Source: Halorientalis marina (lineage in GTDB: Archaea; Halobacteriota; Halobacteria; Halobacteriales; Haloarculaceae). Taken from it: DNA of 64,000 bases. The notes beneath the pieces were generated by a model. The model had not been told where the DNA came from. It saw only the letters and a program-made list of their open reading frames with translations, and did no database searches. The stretch covers positions 558,001-622,000 of the forward strand of contig NZ_CP095487.1 in NCBI RefSeq assembly GCF_023028345.1, in the 5' to 3' direction. A program made the translations under genes and the position numbers. Below, in pieces: positions 53,933 through 64,000 of this stretch; position 1 is the first letter of the stretch, and every line of letters starts with the position of its first letter.

Positions 53933-54589
53933 TCAGTCGTCGACCGGCGTCCGCCGGAGTTCGTCGATCCGGTCCCGCAGCCGGCTCAGCTCCGATTCGA
54001 GGTCCTCCCGGCGGTCGATCAGCGCGCTCAGTTCCTCCGTGTTGACCTGCCTTTCGTTCTCCAGTGCGCTCTCCAGCGCCTCGGTCGTCGACTGGACGAG
54101 AAAGCCCGCCACCTGCAGGACCTCCTCTGGCGACTCCCGCCCCGTGTAGAGGGGTACCTCCCCCGAGAGGGGCTGGTACTCCACCAGCGGGACTGACTCC
54201 TCGGGCTCGTACTCCGTCGACGCGCTCAGGCTCGTCACCGGGTTTAGCCGGTTCTGGGTCTGCTCGGTGCGGACGATGCCGAACTCCTCGGCCAGCGTGC
54301 CGTAGGTCGCCTCCAGGTCGCGGAGTTTCTCGCCGGTCTCGACGTCCATCTGTGCCTCGACGTCGGCGAAAAACTGCGCCGTCCCGCCCAGCGACAGCGC
54401 GACGGTGAAGAACGCGCCCTGCGAGTGATCGGCGAACTCCCGGAGTCGGTCGCGGACCGCCGCGTGACGGCCCTCGGCGGCCAGTTTCTGTAACTCGTCG
54501 AGGAATGCCCGCGTCCCCGCCTCCTGTGCCAGGAAGTCCTCGACCAGCGCCTTCGGCATCTCCTGTGGCGCGTCGTCTCGCCCGCTCAT
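53933..54589 (-). CDS. Coiled-coil protein, unknown
   Basis: A 218-residue acidic helical protein starting MSGRDDAPQEMP. The C-terminal third (LIDRREDLESELSRLRDRIDELRR) is a clear coiled coil. The middle part, GAFFTVALSLGGTAQFFADVEAQMDVETGEKLRDLEATYGTLAEEFGIVR, does not match a family I know. Start chosen at the Met after an arginine-rich upstream stretch. Confidence 0.75.
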   Translation of the reverse strand: MSGRDDAPQEMPKALVEDFLAQEAGTRAFLDELQKLAAEGRHAAVRDRLREFADHSQGAFFTVALSLGGTAQFFADVEAQMDVETGEKLRDLEATYGTLAEEFGIVRTEQTQNRLNPVTSLSASTEYEPEESVPLVEYQPLSGEVPLYTGRESPEEVLQVAGFLVQSTTEALESALENERQVNTEELSALIDRREDLESELSRLRDRIDELRRTPVDD

Positions 54590-54611
54590 ACTCCCCCTTC
54601 GGCCCCCGACA

Positions 54612-55082
54612 CTATACGCTTTGGTCCGGGGTCGCACTCCGTCCCGGTCCGCTCTGAGACGGGATGGTCCCGTCGAACTCGAACTCGCTGGCCCAGTTTA
54701 TCGACGGATGGTCGATGTCTGCCTCGAACCGGAGTTCCATCTTCTGCTCCGTCGCGTCGTCTACGTCGACCCAGTACAGTGCCCCCGTTTCCGGGTAGCG
54801 AACGGCGAACGCGTCGGCTGCTCCCTCGTACGTCTGTTCGTGATACACACCGTCTCTGGTCGTCTGTGAGTGTGTATTGAATCGGATCGTTTCGGGCTTG
54901 TTCTGCCAAGCGGTCTTGCACTGCACTCGGTGTAGCGTCCCGCCGTCGTCAACGACCAAATCGTACTTATCGTTGTCACCGAACGGGACCGAAACGCTGT
55001 ATCCCGCTTCGACTAACGAACTCAGAACCGCGGCCTCCGTGCGGTCCCCGCGCATCTTGCTGTTCTCCGTCACGGCTGTCAC
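54612..55082 (-). CDS. PD-(D/E)XK nuclease, group I intron-associated type
   Basis: A 156-residue nuclease-like protein. GDRTEAAVLSSLVEAGYSVSVPFGDNDKYDLVVDDG carries the catalytic Asp of the PD-(D/E)XK fold, and VQCKTAW has the (D/E)XK-type Gln-Cys-Lys. It resembles the family annotated as group I intron-associated endonuclease and the recB-like resolvases. It lies next to tRNA-Asp. GC is somewhat lower than in neighbours. It could be a remnant homing nuclease or an orphan DNA-repair enzyme. Confidence 0.75.
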   Translation of the reverse strand: MTAVTENSKMRGDRTEAAVLSSLVEAGYSVSVPFGDNDKYDLVVDDGGTLHRVQCKTAWQNKPETIRFNTHSQTTRDGVYHEQTYEGAADAFAVRYPETGALYWVDVDDATEQKMELRFEADIDHPSINWASEFEFDGTIPSQSGPGRSATPDQSV

Positions 55083-55194
55083 TGCCTCGGACTCTCATAT
55101 AATCTCTCGGCCCCGGCGAACCCCAGGTTGAGAACCGTTTGTGATCAGCGAACGCGGTCGCTCTGCTCTCCATCGGTGTCACGTTCGGAAAAGC

Positions 55195-55267
55195 GCCCGG
55201 AGCGGGATTTGAACCCGCGTCACAACCGTGACAGGGTTGTATGATGGGCCACTACACCATCCGGGCA
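55195..55267 (-). tRNA. tRNA-Asp (anticodon GTC)
   Basis: A 73-base cloverleaf on the minus strand. Acceptor GCCCGGA pairs with TCCGGGC, the anticodon loop CTGTCAC carries GTC, the T arm is GCGGG-TTCAAAT-CCCGC and the discriminator is G. CCA not encoded; no intron. Confidence 0.96.
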
Positions 55268-55593
55268 ATCGCATCCTCCTCTTTCTGGGTTCCAGTATTA
55301 AGACTTTCCAAACGAACCCGCGGCGTCACCGGTTCACACGGGATTAGTTGTCGTCCGTCCGCTCACCGTCTCTCGATTCACTGCTCCGAAACGGCACCCG
55401 TTCGGTAACGAGTGGTAACCCAAACCAATATGTGTGCAGTCCCCGTCTTGATTGGTAGGTTCGCCGACTCGACCCGACGCCGGGTCGAGTAGCGACTGCC
55501 GGCAGCGTTTGGTAACGTTTTAGTAGGCGCCCGCGCAAGGACGCTGTAGTATCTCGTGACAGCAACCTTCTCCAGCCAACTCGACCACAACAC
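55268..55593 (+). promoter_or_regulatory. Upstream region and promoter of the RNA polymerase operon
   Basis: About 325 bp without a gene. A perfect inverted repeat ACTCGACCC-6-GGGTCGAGT (55467-55490) lies upstream of a TATA-like GTTTTAGTAGG (55517-55527), which predicts a start of RNA near 55550 and a leader of about 45 bases for rpoH. The hairpin could be a terminator of read-through or an operator. Confidence 0.55.
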
Positions 55594-55821
55594 ATGGTAG
55601 ATGTAAGCGACCACGAACTCGTTCCGGAGCACAACATCCTCGACGAGGAAGACCTGGACGACGTGCTCGCGGAGTACGACATCGACCGTACAGACCTGCC
55701 GAAAATCAAGCGGACGGACTCGGCACTGCCCGATGGCGCCGAGGTGGGCGACGTCATCGAGATCGTCCGGAACTCGCGAACGACCGACCGAGCGGTCGTC
55801 TATCGGCTCGTGGTGGAATAA
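55594..55821 (+). CDS. rpoH: RNA polymerase subunit H (Rpo5)
   Basis: A 75-residue subunit: [45 protein letters not shown]...[20 protein letters not shown] is the classical archaeal RpoH (homologue of eukaryotic RPB5 C-terminal domain). It starts the operon; its stop overlaps the rpoB'' start by one base (TAATGA). Confidence 0.97.
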   Translation: MVDVSDHELVPEHNILDEEDLDDVLAEYDIDRTDLPKIKRTDSALPDGAEVGDVIEIVRNSRTTDRAVVYRLVVE

Positions 55822-57386
55822 TGAATACAGCAAACCGACGCACTATATCGCGTGAGTACTTTTCGAGGGAACGACTCGCAGAACACCACTTCCGTTCGTT
55901 CAACGCCTTTCTGGACCGGGGTATGCAGGAAGTGGTCGACGAGAAAGAGACCATCGAGACCGACATCGGCGACAAGGAAGGCGAGGAGCCGGTCTTCGTC
56001 GAACTGGGCGACGTGCGCGTCGTCACGCCGCGTGTCCGCGAGGCGGACGGCAGCGAGGAACTGCTCTACCCCCAGGAGGCCCGACTCCGGAACATCACCT
56101 ACGCCGCGCCGGTGTTCATGGAGATGGCTATCATCAAGGGCGGCATCGAGGAGGAGGAACACGTCGTCGACCAGACCGAGACGAAGATCGGCCGGATGCC
56201 GATCATGGTCGGGTCGAACAAGTGTAACATCTCCGGGTTCACGGACAACGAACTGATCGACATCGGCGAGGACCCCGCCGACCCCGGTGGCTACTTCATC
56301 GTCAACGGCTCCGAGCGGGTCCTGATGACCAGCGAGGACCTCGCACCGAACAAGATCCTCGCCGAGTACGACACGAAGTACGGCGACGAGATTCAGGTCG
56401 CAAAGACCTTCTCCCAGCGCCGCGGGTACCGCGCGCTGGTGCTCTGTGAGCGGACCCGTGACGGCCTGCTCGAAGTCTCCTTCCCGAGCGTGTCGGGGAG
56501 CATCAACTTCGTGACGCTCGTGCGGGCGCTCGGTCTCGAATCCGACGAGGAGATCGTCCACCGGGTCAGCGACGACCCCGAGATCGTGAAGTTCATGCTC
56601 GAGAACCTGGAGGAGGCGGACGTCCAGACGACCGAGGAAGCCATCGAGACGCTCGGGAAACGCGTCGCCTCGGGCCAGGGCAAGAACTACCAGCTCAAAC
56701 GCGCCAACTACGTCATCGACCGGTACCTCCTCCCGCACCTCCACGAGGACGGCGTCGACGAGGAGGAGGTCCGCATCAACAAGGCCTACTACCTCTGTCG
56801 GATGGCAGAGGCCTGCTTCGAGCTGGCACTGGACCGGCGCGAATCCGACGACAAGGACCACTACGCCAACAAGCGCCTGAAGGTCTCCGGCGACCTCATG
56901 AAGGACCTGTTCCGGACGGCGCTGAACAAGCTCGCCCGGGACGTGAAGTACCAGCTCGAACGGGCGAACATGCGCAACCGCCAGCTGTCGGTTTCGACGG
57001 TGGTTCGCTCGGACGTGCTGACCGAGCGGCTCGAACACCCCATCGCGACGGGGAACTGGGTGGGCGGCCGCTCGGGCGTGAGCCAGCTCGTCGACCGCAC
57101 GGACTACATGGGTGTGCTCTCCCACCTGCGCCGCCTTCGCTCGCCGCTCTCTCGCAGTCAGCCACACTTCGAGGCACGGGATCTGCACGCGACCCAGTGG
57201 GGTCGCATCTGTCCCTCCGAGACGCCGGAGGGGCCCAACTGTGGGCTGGTGAAGAACTTCGCGCAGGCCATGGAGCTGTCACAGACCATCGAGGACGAAC
57301 AGGGACTGAAACAGGAACTCGCGTCGATGGGTGTCGAGGGCATTCCGGGCATCGAATCCATCGAGCAGACACCAGCGGACGATTAA
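55821..57386 (+). CDS. rpoB2: RNA polymerase subunit B'' (Rpo2N)
   Basis: The 521-residue N-terminal half of RNA polymerase beta, split from B' as in many archaea. [48 protein letters not shown], the [33 protein letters not shown] region and [23 protein letters not shown](R) with [15 protein letters not shown] are diagnostic. It forms the lobe and protrusion and part of the hybrid channel. Separated from B' by one base. Confidence 0.97.
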   Translation: MNTANRRTISREYFSRERLAEHHFRSFNAFLDRGMQEVVDEKETIETDIGDKEGEEPVFVELGDVRVVTPRVREADGSEELLYPQEARLRNITYAAPVFMEMAIIKGGIEEEEHVVDQTETKIGRMPIMVGSNKCNISGFTDNELIDIGEDPADPGGYFIVNGSERVLMTSEDLAPNKILAEYDTKYGDEIQVAKTFSQRRGYRALVLCERTRDGLLEVSFPSVSGSINFVTLVRALGLESDEEIVHRVSDDPEIVKFMLENLEEADVQTTEEAIETLGKRVASGQGKNYQLKRANYVIDRYLLPHLHEDGVDEEEVRINKAYYLCRMAEACFELALDRRESDDKDHYANKRLKVSGDLMKDLFRTALNKLARDVKYQLERANMRNRQLSVSTVVRSDVLTERLEHPIATGNWVGGRSGVSQLVDRTDYMGVLSHLRRLRSPLSRSQPHFEARDLHATQWGRICPSETPEGPNCGLVKNFAQAMELSQTIEDEQGLKQELASMGVEGIPGIESIEQTPADD

Positions 57387-57387
57387 C

Positions 57388-59214
57388 ATGAGCAAGGGAC
57401 GAGACGCGAAAGTATACGTCAACGGTAGTCTGGTCGGGACACACCCCGACCCGCACAAGCTCGCAGCGGACATCCGACAGGCACGCCGCCGCGGGGATGT
57501 CTCCGAGATGGTCAACGTCTCGGTGAAGGGACGCACGAACGAAGTCATCGTCAACGCCGACGCGGGGCGGGCACGCCGCCCGCTCATCGTCGTCGAGGAC
57601 GGCGAACCCCTCGTCTCGGAGGAGGAGGTCGCGGCGCTGAAAGCCGGCGAACTCGACTTCGAGGACCTCGTCGAGCGCGGGTACGTCGAGTTCATCGACG
57701 CCGAGGAGGAAGAGGACATCTACGTCGCCGTCGAGGAGGGCGATCTCACCGCGGACCACACGCACCTCGAAGTGGACCCGCAGCTCATCTTCGGGATCGG
57801 CGCGGGGATGATTCCCTACCCCGAACACAACGCCTCGCCGCGGATTACGATGGGCTCGGGGATGATCAAGCAGTCGCTGGGGCTGCCCTCGGCCAACTAC
57901 CGCATCCGGCCGGACACGCGCCAGCACTTGCTTCACTACCCGCAGCTGTCGATGGTCAAGACACAGACCACCGAGCAGATCGGGTACGACGACCGCCCGG
58001 CGGCACAGAACTTCGTCGTCGCGGTCATGAGCTACGAGGGGTTCAACATCGAGGACGCCCTCGTGCTCAACGGCGGCTCGGTCGACCGCGCGCTCGCCCG
58101 CTCTCACTTCTTCCGCACCTACGAGGGCGAGGAGCGCCGGTATCCGGGCGGCCAGGAGGACCGCTTCGAGATCCCCGACGACGACGTCCGGGGGGCAAGA
58201 GGGGAGGAGGCCTACACGCACCTCGACGAGGACGGCCTCGTCAACCCCGAGACGAAGGTCGGCGAGAACGACGTGCTGCTCGGGAAGACCTCGCCCCCAC
58301 GGTTCCTCGAGGAACCGGACGACATGGGCGGGCTCTCCCCGCAGAAGCGCCGTGAGACGTCGGTCACGATGCGCTCGGGCGAGTCCGGCATCGTCGACAC
58401 CGTCACGCTCATGGAGGGCGAGGACGGCTCGAAACTCTCGAAGGTCTCCGTGCGCGACGAGCGCATCCCCGAACTCGGGGACAAGTTCGCCTCGCGGCAC
58501 GGACAGAAGGGCGTCGTCGGCCACATCGCCCCCCAGGAGGACATGCCCTTCACCGAGGAGGGCGTCGTGCCGGACCTCATCCTCAACCCCCACGCCCTCC
58601 CGTCGCGGATGACGGTGGGCCACGTGCTGGAGATGCTCGGCGGCAAGGTCGGGTCCCTGGAAGGCCGGCGCGTCGACGGGACCCCCTTCACCGGCGAGGA
58701 CGAGGAAGAACTCCGCGGCGGCCTGGAGGAGAAGGGCTTCAAATCCAGCGGGAAGGAAGTCATGTACTCCGGGGTCACGGGCGAGAAAATCGAGGCGGAA
58801 ATCTTCGTCGGGACCATCTTCTACCAGAAGCTCTACCACATGGTCTCGAACAAACTGCACGCCCGTTCGCGCGGGCCGGTGCAGGTGCTGACCCGCCAGC
58901 CGACCGAGGGGCGGGCCCGCGAGGGCGGCCTCCGAGTCGGCGAGATGGAACGGGACGTGCTCATCGGCCACGGGGCGGCGATGGCGCTCAAGGAACGGCT
59001 CCTGGACGAGTCCGACCGCGAGTGGATCAACGTCTGTGGTCAGTGTGGCATGACCGCCGTCGAGAACGTGGAGCAACGGCGCGTCTACTGCCCGAACTGT
59101 GACGAGGAGACGGACATCCACGAGATCGAGATGTCCTACGCGTTCAAGCTCCTGCTCGACGAGATGAAAGCGCTCGGGATCGCACCCCGGATCGAACTGG
59201 AGGACGCAGTGTAA
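57388..59214 (+). CDS. rpoB1: RNA polymerase subunit B' (Rpo2C)
   Basis: The 608-residue C-terminal half of the second largest subunit. [74 protein letters not shown] and [24 protein letters not shown] are family signatures, with a C-terminal zinc site [11 protein letters not shown]...CPNC. The start codon follows the B'' stop after one base; the stop abuts rpoA' (TAAATG). Confidence 0.97.
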   Translation: MSKGRDAKVYVNGSLVGTHPDPHKLAADIRQARRRGDVSEMVNVSVKGRTNEVIVNADAGRARRPLIVVEDGEPLVSEEEVAALKAGELDFEDLVERGYVEFIDAEEEEDIYVAVEEGDLTADHTHLEVDPQLIFGIGAGMIPYPEHNASPRITMGSGMIKQSLGLPSANYRIRPDTRQHLLHYPQLSMVKTQTTEQIGYDDRPAAQNFVVAVMSYEGFNIEDALVLNGGSVDRALARSHFFRTYEGEERRYPGGQEDRFEIPDDDVRGARGEEAYTHLDEDGLVNPETKVGENDVLLGKTSPPRFLEEPDDMGGLSPQKRRETSVTMRSGESGIVDTVTLMEGEDGSKLSKVSVRDERIPELGDKFASRHGQKGVVGHIAPQEDMPFTEEGVVPDLILNPHALPSRMTVGHVLEMLGGKVGSLEGRRVDGTPFTGEDEEELRGGLEEKGFKSSGKEVMYSGVTGEKIEAEIFVGTIFYQKLYHMVSNKLHARSRGPVQVLTRQPTEGRAREGGLRVGEMERDVLIGHGAAMALKERLLDESDREWINVCGQCGMTAVENVEQRRVYCPNCDEETDIHEIEMSYAFKLLLDEMKALGIAPRIELEDAV

Positions 59215-62184
59215 ATGAGTCAGCACGCACCAAAAGAGATCGGCCAGTTGACGTTCGGCCTGATGGACCCCGAGGAGTACCGCGACATGAGCGCCACGAA
59301 GGTCATCACGGCCGACACCTACGACGACGACGGGTTCCCCATCGACATGGGGCTGATGGACCCGCGCCTCGGCGTGATCGACCCCGGTCTCGAATGCAAG
59401 ACCTGTGGGAAACACTCCGGGTCGTGTAACGGCCACTTCGGCCACATCGAACTCGCAGCCCCCGTCATCCACGTCGGCTTCGCGAAACTCATCCGGCGGC
59501 TCCTGCGCGGGACCTGCCGGGAGTGTTCGCGGCTCTGTCTCAACGACGAGGAACGCGAGGAGTTCACCAGCCGCCTGCGCCGCGCGCGGGAACTCGGGAA
59601 CGACCTCAACGACGTGACCAAGGCGGCGATCCGGCAGGCACGCAAGAAGGACCACTGCCCGTTCTGTGGCGAACAGCAGTACGACATCAACCACGAGAAG
59701 CCGACCACGTACTACGAGGTCCAGCAGGTGCTGACCTCGGAGTACCCCGACCGGATCGCCGCGGCGATGGAGCCGGACCCGGACGACGAGGACGACCAGG
59801 GAATGTCCCCGGTCGAACTCGCCGACGAGACCGGCGTCGACCAGAGCCGCATCCAGGACATCCTCTCCGGCGAGTTCCGGCCCCGCGAGGAGGACCGCAA
59901 GGCCATCGAGAAGGCCCTGGACGTGGACCTCACCGAGGAGGACATGAACAAGCTGATGCCCTCCGACATCCGGGACTGGTTCGAGGCCATCCCCGACGGG
60001 GACCTCAACGTGCTCGGCATCAGCGCAGAGCGCTCCCGTCCCGAGTGGATGATTCTGACCGTCCTGCCGGTGCCGCCGGTCACTGCCCGCCCCTCGATCA
60101 CGCTGGACAACGGCCAGCGGAGCGAGGACGACCTCACCCACAAACTGGTGGACATCATCCGCATCAACCAGCGGTTCATGGAGAACCGCGAGGCCGGTGC
60201 GCCCCAGCTCATCATCGAGGACCTCTGGGAACTGCTCCAGTACCACGTCACCACCTTCATGGACAACGAGATTTCAGGGACGCCGCCGGCCCGACACCGC
60301 TCCGGGCGGCCTCTGAAGACCCTCTCCCAGCGGCTGAAGGGCAAGGAGGGCCGCTTCCGTGGCTCGCTGTCCGGGAAGCGCGTGAACTTCTCGGCACGGA
60401 CCGTCATCTCCCCGGACCCGACGCTCAGCCTGAACGAGGTCGGTGTGCCCGACCGGGTCGCCAAGGAGATGACCCAGACGATGAACGTCAACGAGCGGAA
60501 CCTGGAGGAGGCACGTCGCTACGTCTCCAACGGCCCCGAGGCACATCCGGGCGCCAACTACGTCCAGCGACCGGACGGCCGTCGGCTGAAGGTGACGCCG
60601 AAAAACTGCGAGGAGCTGGCCGAGAAGGTCGACCCCGGCTGGGAGGTCTCGCGACACCTCATCGACGGCGACATCATCGTGTTCAACCGCCAGCCGTCGC
60701 TGCACCGGATGTCCATCATGGCCCACGAGGTCGTCGTGATGCCGTACAAGACGTTCCGGCTGAACACGACGGTCTGTCCGCCGTACAACGCGGACTTCGA
60801 CGGCGACGAGATGAACATGCACGCCCTCCAGAACGAGGAGGCCCGGGCGGAGGCGCGCGTCCTGATGCGCGTCCAGGAGCAGATGCTCAGCCCGCGGTTC
60901 GGCGAGAACATCATCGGTGCCATCCAGGACCACATCTCGGGGCTGTACCTGCTGACACACACGGACCCACACTTCAACGAGACGCAGGCCCTGGACATGC
61001 TGCGGGCGACGCGCATCGACGAACTGCCCGAACCCGACGGGGTCAGCACGAGCGACGCGAGTGCGGGCTCGTCGGACGCGGCCGCGTCCGACGGGGAGGA
61101 GGACGGAAAGCCCTACTGGACGGGGCGGTCGCTGTTCTCCGAGCTGTTGCCCGACGACCTCACTCTGGAGTTCACGTCCTCGGCCGGCGACACGGTCGTC
61201 ATCGAGGACGGGCAGATGGTCGATGGGACCATCGACGAGGACGCGGTCGGTGCCTTCGGCGGCGAGATCGTCGACACCATCTGCAAGGTGTACTCAAACA
61301 CGCGCGCGCGCATCTTCGTGAACGAGGTGTCGACGCTCGCGATGCGGTCGATCATGCACTTCGGGTTCTCCATCGGTATCGACGACGAGTCGATCTCGCC
61401 GGAGGCCGAGGCCCAGATCGACGAGGCTATCGGGAACGCCTACGACCGCGTGCAGGAACTCATCCAGACCTACGAGCAGGGTGACCTCGAATCCCTGCCC
61501 GGCCGTACCGTCGACGAGACGCTGGAGATGAAGATCATGCAGACCCTCGGGAAGGCCCGCGACAGCGCGGGTGACATCGCCGAGGACCACTTCGACGACG
61601 ACAACCCCGCGGTCGTGATGGCCGAGTCCGGGGCGCGTGGGTCGATGCTGAACCTGACCCAGATGGCCGGCGCCGTCGGCCAGCAGGCGGTCCGCGGCGA
61701 GCGGATCAACCGCGGCTACGAGGACCGCACCCTCAGCCACTACAAACCGAACGACCTCTCGGCGGAGGCCCACGGCTTCGTGGAACACTCCTACCGCGGC
61801 GGGCTCGAACCCAGGGAGTTCTTCTTCCACGCGATGGGCGGCCGCGAGGGGCTGGTCGACACCGCCGTTCGTACGTCCAAGTCCGGCTACCTCCAGCGCC
61901 GACTCATCAACGCCCTCTCCGAACTGGAGACGCAGTACGACGGCACCGTCCGGGACACGAGCGACACCATCGTCCAGTTCGAGTTCGGCGAGGACGGTAC
62001 CAGTCCGGTGAAGGTCTCCTCGAACGAGGACAACGACATCGACGTCGACCGCATCGCCGACCGCGTGCTTGACGCGGAGTTCGCGGACGAGACGCAGAAA
62101 CAGCAGTTCCTCGGCGAGGAACGCGAGCCGACCAACCTCTCGGAGCACGCCGACGAGTGGTGGATGGCCCAGAGTGACGACTAA
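59215..62184 (+). CDS. rpoA1: RNA polymerase subunit A' (Rpo1N), with an inserted acidic stretch
   Basis: The 989-residue N-terminal part of the largest subunit. The N-terminal zinc region [43 protein letters not shown], the catalytic Mg motif [12 protein letters not shown] (Asp527, 529, 531) and the bridge-helix/trigger-loop-proximal [22 protein letters not shown] segment ([17 protein letters not shown]) are all present. Residues about 612-629 are an insertion SDASAGSSD...SDGEED, encoded by palindromic DNA nearly identical to one in the FAH gene. The lengthened insertion lies between catalytic parts, apparently tolerated. Confidence 0.97.
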   Translation: MSQHAPKEIGQLTFGLMDPEEYRDMSATKVITADTYDDDGFPIDMGLMDPRLGVIDPGLECKTCGKHSGSCNGHFGHIELAAPVIHVGFAKLIRRLLRGTCRECSRLCLNDEEREEFTSRLRRARELGNDLNDVTKAAIRQARKKDHCPFCGEQQYDINHEKPTTYYEVQQVLTSEYPDRIAAAMEPDPDDEDDQGMSPVELADETGVDQSRIQDILSGEFRPREEDRKAIEKALDVDLTEEDMNKLMPSDIRDWFEAIPDGDLNVLGISAERSRPEWMILTVLPVPPVTARPSITLDNGQRSEDDLTHKLVDIIRINQRFMENREAGAPQLIIEDLWELLQYHVTTFMDNEISGTPPARHRSGRPLKTLSQRLKGKEGRFRGSLSGKRVNFSARTVISPDPTLSLNEVGVPDRVAKEMTQTMNVNERNLEEARRYVSNGPEAHPGANYVQRPDGRRLKVTPKNCEELAEKVDPGWEVSRHLIDGDIIVFNRQPSLHRMSIMAHEVVVMPYKTFRLNTTVCPPYNADFDGDEMNMHALQNEEARAEARVLMRVQEQMLSPRFGENIIGAIQDHISGLYLLTHTDPHFNETQALDMLRATRIDELPEPDGVSTSDASAGSSDAAASDGEEDGKPYWTGRSLFSELLPDDLTLEFTSSAGDTVVIEDGQMVDGTIDEDAVGAFGGEIVDTICKVYSNTRARIFVNEVSTLAMRSIMHFGFSIGIDDESISPEAEAQIDEAIGNAYDRVQELIQTYEQGDLESLPGRTVDETLEMKIMQTLGKARDSAGDIAEDHFDDDNPAVVMAESGARGSMLNLTQMAGAVGQQAVRGERINRGYEDRTLSHYKPNDLSAEAHGFVEHSYRGGLEPREFFFHAMGGREGLVDTAVRTSKSGYLQRRLINALSELETQYDGTVRDTSDTIVQFEFGEDGTSPVKVSSNEDNDIDVDRIADRVLDAEFADETQKQQFLGEEREPTNLSEHADEWWMAQSDD
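61048..61097 (+). repeat. Palindromic in-frame insertion in rpoA1
   Basis: ACGAGCGACGCGAGTG, then GGGCTCGTCGGAC-GCGGCCGC-GTCCGACGG with perfect arms CGTCGGAC/GTCCGACG. Parallel to 43763-43815. It adds about 18 residues. Confidence 0.65.
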
Positions 62185-62185
62185 C

Positions 62186-63433
62186 ATGAGCGAAATAGAC
62201 TACGACCCCACGGAGAAGTTCGAGGGCATCGACGCGGACATCGAGGCCGTCGTCGAGGACACCGACCTGCCCCGACGGCTGCGCAATCAGGTGTACGAGA
62301 CCATCGACGACCGCGGCGGCGTAGACGTCGAGGCGGCCGACGAGATCGCCAGGGCCGTCGAGGCGCGGTACAACGACACGCGTGTCGACCCGCTGGACCC
62401 GGTCGGGACCGTCTCGGCCCAGTCAATCGGGGAACCCGGCACCCAGATGACGATGAACACGTTCCACTACGCGGGCGTCGCGGAGATCGACGTGACTCAG
62501 GGCCTCCCGCGGCTCATCGAGTTGGTGGACGCCCGGAAGACGCCGGACACGCCGATGATGACGGTCCACCTGGAAGACGAGTACGCGGTCGACCGCGAGC
62601 GCGCCCACGAGGTCGTCTGGAAGATCGAGGCGACGAAGATCCTCGCGCTCGGGGACATCTCGACGGACGTGGCGGACATGCGCGTCGTCGTCGACCTCAA
62701 TCCCGACACCCTCCGGGAGCGGTGGCCGACGGTCGACGACCTCGGCGCGGTCGTTGAGGAGATCTCCGAAACAATCGAGTCGAACCTCGGCGTCGAGGTC
62801 GTCCAGCTCGACGAGACGATCATCGAGTTCGGGCCGGACCAGCCCAGTTACCGGGAACTGCTTCAGCTGGTCGAGGACCTTCGCGAGATCGTCTTCAAGG
62901 GCATCGAGGACATCGACCGCGTCGTCATCCGCAAGGAGGAGACCGACGACAGCGAGGACGGCGAGTTCGTCCTCTACACCGAGGGGTCGGAACTCGGGAA
63001 CGTCCTCTCCATCGAGGGCGTCGACGCCTCGCGGACGACCTGCAACAACATCCACGAGATCCACCGCAATCTCGGGATCGAGGCGGCCCGCGAGGCGATC
63101 ATCGAGGAGACGATGAACACCCTCGAAGAGCAGGGGCTGGACGACGTGAACGTCCGGCACCTGATGCTGGTCGCGGACATCATGACCAACAACGGCGAGA
63201 TCGAGTCCATCGGCCGCCACGGTATCTCCGGCTCGAAGGACTCGGTGCTGGCCCGGGCGGCCTTCGAGGTGACGGTCAACCACCTGCTCGATGCGGCGAT
63301 CCACGGGGAGGTCGACGACCTCAACGGCGTGACCGAGAACGTCATCGTCGGGAAGCCGATCAAGCTCGGCACCGGCGACGTGAACCTGCGGATGGGGTCG
63401 GGCCCCGCGCGGGACGGTGAAGGGGCCGACTGA
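62186..63433 (+). CDS. rpoA2: RNA polymerase subunit A'' (Rpo1C)
   Basis: The 415-residue C-terminal part of the largest subunit: [48 protein letters not shown] (trigger-loop region), the [17 protein letters not shown] segment and the [26 protein letters not shown] clamp region. It follows A' after one base. Together A' and A'' equal one bacterial beta'. Confidence 0.97.
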   Translation: MSEIDYDPTEKFEGIDADIEAVVEDTDLPRRLRNQVYETIDDRGGVDVEAADEIARAVEARYNDTRVDPLDPVGTVSAQSIGEPGTQMTMNTFHYAGVAEIDVTQGLPRLIELVDARKTPDTPMMTVHLEDEYAVDRERAHEVVWKIEATKILALGDISTDVADMRVVVDLNPDTLRERWPTVDDLGAVVEEISETIESNLGVEVVQLDETIIEFGPDQPSYRELLQLVEDLREIVFKGIEDIDRVVIRKEETDDSEDGEFVLYTEGSELGNVLSIEGVDASRTTCNNIHEIHRNLGIEAAREAIIEETMNTLEEQGLDDVNVRHLMLVADIMTNNGEIESIGRHGISGSKDSVLARAAFEVTVNHLLDAAIHGEVDDLNGVTENVIVGKPIKLGTGDVNLRMGSGPARDGEGAD

Positions 63434-63439
63434 CGCGGT

Positions 63440-63865
63440 ATGACGGTCACGCTCTCGGATCGTGCGCGGCAGTACATCGCGTTGTTCGAGGACGAGGCTG
63501 GGGTCACGATCCGTGACTGCGTGGTCGACGGGGAGTACGACCGCGTGCTCTTCGTCGTCAAGGCCGGCGAGATGGCCGCGGCCATCGGTCCGAGCGGCCG
63601 AACGGTCGAGAAGATGGAGGCCGAACTCGGCACCGACATCGAACTGGTCGAGGACGCCGACACGGCCGAGGCGTTCGTCGCGAACGCGCTCGCGCCCGCG
63701 GCGGTCTACAACGTCACGATCAGCGAGAACGACGACCGGATCGCCTACGTCGAGGTCGACCACGACGACACGGGCGTCGCCATCGGCTCGAACGGGAAGA
63801 ACATCGACGCGGCGCGGCTGCTCGCCAGCCGCCACTTCGACGTGGACGACGTGCAACTGACCTAG
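63440..63865 (+). CDS. nusA: NusA-like transcription factor
   Basis: A 141-residue archaeal NusA consisting of two KH domains without the bacterial N-terminal and S1 parts. Nucleic-acid loops are GPSG (IGPSGRTVEKMEAELG) and GSNG (IGSNGKNIDAARLLA). It starts six bases after rpoA2 and is the last gene of the operon before structured element copy D. Role in termination or antitermination is inferred from homology. Confidence 0.94.
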   Translation: MTVTLSDRARQYIALFEDEAGVTIRDCVVDGEYDRVLFVVKAGEMAAAIGPSGRTVEKMEAELGTDIELVEDADTAEAFVANALAPAAVYNVTISENDDRIAYVEVDHDDTGVAIGSNGKNIDAARLLASRHFDVDDVQLT

Positions 63866-63990
63866 CACCTTTTTGCCGCTCGGGTTCGCGCGAAGCGCGA
63901 ACCACTCGCGGCAAAAATGTGCGTGAAAAAGGCCGAGCGCTCGCTTCGCTCGCGCTCGGTGAACCGCGCCGCTTCGCGGCGCGGATGCCC
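63866..63990 (+). repeat. Structured 3'-end element, copy D
   Basis: Immediately after the nusA stop: CACCTTTTTGCCGCTCGGG, a TTCGCGC...GCGCGAA hairpin, CCACTCGCGGCAAAAATGTGCGTGAAAAAGG, the CCGAGCG...CGCTCGG hairpin, GTGAACCGCG, a CGCCG...CGGCG hairpin and CGGATGCCCG. Linkers match copies A-C. A stop of RNA at the T tract would separate the RNA polymerase operon from downstream genes. Confidence 0.75.
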
Positions 63991-64000
63991 GTGTTCGTGT

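Noticed and set aside
56896..60246. Open frame of about 1100 codons on the minus strand across rpoB'', rpoB' and rpoA'
   Set aside because: It is the antisense shadow of highly GC-biased real genes; it has no homology-like motifs and covers conserved RNA polymerase subunits.

Overview
The window comes from a haloarchaeon (class Halobacteria). The coding DNA is very GC-rich with C/G in most third positions, and the proteins are strongly acidic. Many genes have a TATA box about 26-30 bp before the start codon, as expected for leaderless transcripts. The right end carries the archaeal RNA polymerase operon with split B and A subunits (rpoH-B''-B'-A'-A''-nusA). The haloarchaeal NAD glucose-6-phosphate dehydrogenase type, Tat-type lipoproteins and a cytoplasmic Htr transducer fit the same assignment. 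A genus cannot be named safely from this sequence.

Region 1 (1 to about 9270) is an integrated mobile element with clearly lower GC than the rest. It begins inside a tyrosine-recombinase gene. Next come a small acidic ORF and about 2.9 kb of almost gene-free, repeat-rich DNA with two or three tiny genes. Then follow a winged-helix regulator, a SWIM zinc-finger protein, a 1009-residue single-chain restriction-modification enzyme and a convergent protein with an HsdR-N-like nuclease domain. The element ends at 9228-9271 in the 3' part of a tRNA gene, inferred to be tRNA-Arg(GCG). This is the expected right attachment site, and it predicts an intact tRNA-Arg just left of the window. A motif with core CCAACGAGAA recurs through the element. 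An 18-bp direct repeat (2840-2857 and 8936-8953) brackets the defence cargo.

Region 2 (about 9.3-31 kb) is housekeeping chromosome: a BofA-like protein, a YihY/BrkB membrane protein, a metallophosphoesterase, a DUF309 protein, the sugar dehydrogenase Azf, aIF2-beta, MptD, a creatininase/ArfB-like protein, an ABC exporter, tRNA-Val and tRNA-Phe, Spo0M, aldo/keto reductase, glutathionyl-hydroquinone-reductase-like protein, ribosomal protein L10e, an ATP-grasp protein and Hsp20.

Region 3 (31-45 kb) holds metabolic genes: type II GAPDH, acyl-CoA synthetase, a PQQ-type beta-propeller lipoprotein, aminopeptidase, an HVO_0476-type zinc protein, two tandem Pcm-like methyltransferases, acyl-CoA dehydrogenase, an overlapping FluC pair, a chemotaxis transducer, an FAH-family enzyme and a class V aminotransferase.

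Region 4 (45.4-53.4 kb) is a translationally coupled cell-surface cluster: transglutaminase-like protein, a small membrane protein, DUF58 and a polytopic membrane protein, with a convergent MoxR ATPase. Region 5 (53.5-55.3 kb) has a winged-helix regulator, a coiled-coil protein, a PD-(D/E)XK nuclease and tRNA-Asp. Region 6 (55.6-63.9 kb) is the RNA polymerase operon.

Three signals are not explained by ordinary annotation. First, a family of four structured elements lies directly behind gene ends (18573-18712, 22961-23083, 30552-30737, 63866-63990). Their linkers are conserved while their hairpins vary. Second, small palindromic in-frame insertions occur inside three coding sequences (acyl-CoA dehydrogenase, FAH-family enzyme, RpoA'); two of the three share nearly the same sequence. 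Third, duplicated tRNA 3' ends lie downstream of tRNA-Val and at the element boundary.
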